The translations under genes were made by a program, and so were the position numbers. The notes beneath the pieces are model-generated. The model saw only the letters and a program-made list of their open reading frames with translations, ran no database searches and had not been told where the DNA came from. Source: Terriglobia bacterium (GTDB lineage: Bacteria > Acidobacteriota > Terriglobia > UBA7540). Taken from it: a stretch of 6,736 nt of DNA. How positions within the stretch are numbered: position 1 is the first letter of the stretch; every line of letters begins with the position of its first letter. Positions 5,120 to 6,736 of this stretch are shown in pieces. The stretch is taken from assembly GCA_030049455.1 (NCBI GenBank), contig JASIKV010000397.1:1-6736 (forward strand), read 5' to 3'.

Positions 5120-6097
5120 GTGAGCCTGCCGAAAGTTTTCGTCACGCGCCCGCTTCAGCGCGAAGCGGTGGAGCGAATCGCTGCGCACTGTGAAGTCACC
5201 GTCAACCCCGATGACGTGCGCATGCCCCCTGACCGGCTTGCGGAAGCGTGCCGTGAGGTTGATGGATTGGTGTGCTCCAGCACCCCCATCACCGCGGAAT
5301 TGGTGGAAAAGGCGCCGCGCCTGCGGGTCGTCTCTGCCGTGGCGGTTGGGTACGACATTATCGATGTGGCGGCGTGCACAAAAAGAGGCATTCTGGTAAC
5401 CAACACCCCAGGCGTGGTGACGGAGGCGACGGCGGACCTGAGTTTCGCGCTGCTCATGGCCGTGGCGCGGCGGCTGATCGAGGCGGACCACTTTGTTCAC
5501 GACGGCCAATGGCGCGCCTGGCAATGGGGCTGTATGTGGGGTACGGATCTTGTCGGCAAGACTCTGGGGATTTGCGGCTTCGGGCGCATCGGCCAGGCCG
5601 TGGCGCGCCGCGCGCGCGGATTCAACATGCGAATCATTTATAACTCCGTCGACCGGCCCACGCCCGAACGCGAACGGGAACTCGGAGCGCAATACGTGGA
5701 CCGCGAAACCCTGTTGCGAGAAGCCGATTTCCTCAGCCTTCACGTTCCCCTTACGCCTGAATCGCATCACCTGATCGGCCGCGCCGAGCTCGCCCTGATG
5801 AAGCCCAGCGCATTCCTCATCAACACCTCGCGCGGAAAAGTGGTGGAAGAAGCCGCCCTGGTGGAAGCCCTTCAGTCAAAACGCCTCGCAGGCGCGGGGC
5901 TGGACGTATTCGAATTCGAACCGCAAATTCATCCTGCACTGCTTGCCATGCCCAATGTCGTCGTCTCTCCGCACATGGGAACCGCCACCGCCGAGACGCG
6001 GCTCGCCATGGCCATGATGGCGGTGGATAATCTCCTCGCCGCCGTCGCCGGCGAGCGCCCTGCTAACCTCGTAAATCCCGAAGTCTGGAAGAAATAA
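5120..6097 (+). CDS. D-isomer-specific 2-hydroxyacid dehydrogenase (glyoxylate/hydroxypyruvate reductase type)
   Basis: This cytoplasmic oxidoreductase would reduce a 2-oxo acid such as glyoxylate or hydroxypyruvate to the D-2-hydroxy acid, or run in reverse. From GTG 5120 it has 325 residues, normal for the family, and begins SLPKVFVTRPL after the start residue, as these proteins usually do. Domain order is standard: substrate-binding half with VGYD (76-79) and NTPGVVTEATAD (95-106), nucleotide-binding half with GICGFGRIG (150-158, GxGxxG), then catalytic Arg238 (NTSRGK), Glu267 (FEFEP) and His285 (SPHMGTAT); the Arg-Glu-His triad is complete. Beta-2 ends IIYNSVDR (172-179) without the Asp that normally selects NAD, so NADP(H) or mixed cofactor use is plausible. 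The exact substrate cannot be read from the sequence; phosphoglycerate dehydrogenase is less likely because there is no regulatory C-terminal domain. The gene has its own promoter and its immediate neighbours are unrelated. Confidence 0.93.
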   Translation: MSLPKVFVTRPLQREAVERIAAHCEVTVNPDDVRMPPDRLAEACREVDGLVCSSTPITAELVEKAPRLRVVSAVAVGYDIIDVAACTKRGILVTNTPGVVTEATADLSFALLMAVARRLIEADHFVHDGQWRAWQWGCMWGTDLVGKTLGICGFGRIGQAVARRARGFNMRIIYNSVDRPTPERERELGAQYVDRETLLREADFLSLHVPLTPESHHLIGRAELALMKPSAFLINTSRGKVVEEAALVEALQSKRLAGAGLDVFEFEPQIHPALLAMPNVVVSPHMGTATAETRLAMAMMAVDNLLAAVAGERPANLVNPEVWKK

Positions 6098-6207
6098 ACC
6101 ACTACAAACGCCACGAATATATTAATTCTGAAAGGTGGAAGATTAGAATACCCCAATGAAATCGCGGGTTTATTTCGTTTTCCATCATTACAATGCCCGC
6201 CACCCTA

Positions 6208-6236
6208 GCCCAATCATGTTGCTTTTTTCATTGGGC
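6208..6236. repeat. Inverted repeat GCCCAAT/ATTGGGC with a T-run in the loop
   Basis: GCCCAAT (6208-6214) and ATTGGGC (6230-6236) are perfect inverted copies around a 15-nt loop containing TTTTTT. The T-run is in the loop rather than after the stem, so it is not a normal intrinsic terminator. It lies 110 bp after the dehydrogenase stop and just before a weak promoter-like TTGCTT-17-GATAAT (6219-6247). The rest of the 6098-6363 gap is relatively AT-rich and shows no gene I can support. Confidence 0.3.
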
Positions 6237-6352
6237 CGGTTGATAATCCTTAAGGCCGTTTAATCCGGACCAATCCCGTTTCTTGATCCAAGGGTTCGTG
6301 TGGGAAAACCAATCAACAAAGGTGTGCAGCCCAGCCCCGTGGGCTTGCAATA

Positions 6353-6357
6353 GGGAG
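6353..6357 (+). promoter_or_regulatory. Ribosome binding site GGGAG before the GTG at 6364
   Basis: GGGAG lies six bases before GTG 6364, ideal spacing. The alternative ATG at 6427 gives a more typical signal peptide but has no clear ribosome site. Confidence 0.5.
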
Positions 6358-6363
6358 CGCCAC

Positions 6364-6736
6364 GTGGACGCCGTTGCCGGTATTCGACTTCACTTGAAGC
6401 TTAGAAGTTTCCAATCATTGGCGGCGATGCGCTTGGGAAGGCATTTTTGCGGGGTCATCACCGTTCAGTTCTTCCTCTCCTTTTGCGTCACCCTGGGATT
6501 TGCTCAAGCGCCCCTTGCACCTTCAACGCTTTCCTTCGGCAATCAGATTTTCAACCAGCCCAGCGCGCCCATGATCGCGACACTGAGGAATAATCACTCA
6601 GAGCCTCTGGCCATTACGGGCATTACGATGAGCGGCTCTGCGGCGGCCGATTTTTCCATGAAAAGCGATTGCCCGCTCAGCCCCAAAACGCTTGCCTACG
6701 GTGAAAGTTGCAAGCTCGAAGTGACCTTTATTCCCT
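6364..6736 (+). CDS. Secreted protein beginning a choice-of-anchor-D (ASH/HYDIN-like) domain, 3' end outside window
   Basis: The plus strand is open to the right edge; 124 codons are visible from GTG 6364. A signal peptide is clear: basic n-region (RLGRH, 23-27), hydrophobic core 28-46, probable cleavage after AQA (47-49). The shorter start at ATG 6427 (residue 22) would give a standard 28-residue signal peptide; the GTG has the better ribosome site. After cleavage comes PSTLSFGNQIF (53-63), ATLRNNHSEPLAITGI, ADFSMKSDCP and GESCKLEVTFIP. This is the beta-sandwich pattern of choice-of-anchor-D domains: the TLSFGNQ opening, an N-rich turn, D-F, two cysteines (C103 and C116) and a final TF-x-P. 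Such domains often occur in tandem in large exported acidobacterial proteins, so many more residues probably follow. The role is likely extracellular or cell-surface (adhesion or scaffold), but no catalytic part is visible. Confidence 0.8.
   Translation, partial: MDAVAGIRLHLKLRSFQSLAAMRLGRHFCGVITVQFFLSFCVTLGFAQAPLAPSTLSFGNQIFNQPSAPMIATLRNNHSEPLAITGITMSGSAAADFSMKSDCPLSPKTLAYGESCKLEVTFIP

Noticed and set aside
4870..5193. Plus-strand 107-codon frame across the 4859-5119 gap
   Set aside because: It overlaps the promoter, the ribosome site and the N-terminus of the hydroxyacid dehydrogenase in another frame, has no domain and has a low-complexity charged composition.
5929..6156. Minus-strand 75-codon frame with a hydrophobic start at the end of the dehydrogenase
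   Set aside because: Most of it is antisense to conserved dehydrogenase sequence and there is no ribosome site; the hydrophobic stretch comes from AT-rich intergenic bases.
6161..6177. AT-rich hairpin-like stretch downstream of the dehydrogenase as a terminator
   Set aside because: The possible stem is about 5 bp and mostly A-T, with only a short interrupted T-run after it, too weak to call.

Overview
The window looks like ordinary chromosomal DNA from a GC-rich bacterium, most likely an acidobacterium or a close relative. Three things point that way: a long, sequence-divergent membrane pyrophosphatase, a secreted protein starting a choice-of-anchor-D (ASH/HYDIN-like) domain, and a membrane protein with a degenerate GGDEF domain. 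This taxonomic call is inference from protein style; no rRNA or other marker gene is present. I see no tRNA, rRNA, CRISPR array, insertion sequence, integrase or phage gene.

Layout from left to right. (1) Bases 1-692, minus strand: an NAD(P)-dependent short-chain dehydrogenase whose C-terminus lies beyond the left edge. (2) A 221-bp divergent intergenic region with a possible promoter for the SDR gene. (3) Bases 914-1642, plus: a two-helix membrane protein with a degenerate GGDEF domain that keeps an I-site-like RxxD. (4) Bases 1643-1939: a regulatory region with a strong sigma70-type promoter (TTGACG, 18 bp, extended TGCTATGAT), repeated GACTT boxes, and two copies of the palindrome TCCTAGGA whose centres are 84 bp apart, one on each side of the promoter. 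(5) Bases 1940-4501, plus: an 853-residue membrane-bound proton-pumping pyrophosphatase. (6) Bases 4562-4858, minus and convergent: a small three-helix membrane protein of unknown function. (7) Bases 4859-5119: an intergenic region with an 8-bp inverted repeat, a possible tiny ORF on the minus strand, and a good promoter for the next gene. (8) Bases 5120-6097, plus: a D-2-hydroxyacid dehydrogenase of the glyoxylate/hydroxypyruvate reductase type. (9) Bases 6098-6363: non-coding. (10) Bases 6364-6736, plus: the start of a secreted protein that runs off the right edge.

The genes do not form one operon. Directions alternate, intergenic gaps are long, and several genes seem to have their own promoter. 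The SDR and the hydroxyacid dehydrogenase are both nucleotide-dependent oxidoreductases that could act on sugar-acid or 2-oxo/2-hydroxy-acid intermediates, but nothing here ties them to one pathway. The pyrophosphatase would turn biosynthetic PPi into an ion gradient. I found no clear evidence for a new multi-gene system. The most interesting points are the divergent pyrophosphatase (DX7KXE signature altered, ligand residues kept, potassium-independence lysine present, signal-peptide-like N-terminal extension), the architecture of its promoter, and the degenerate GGDEF protein as a possible c-di-GMP receptor.
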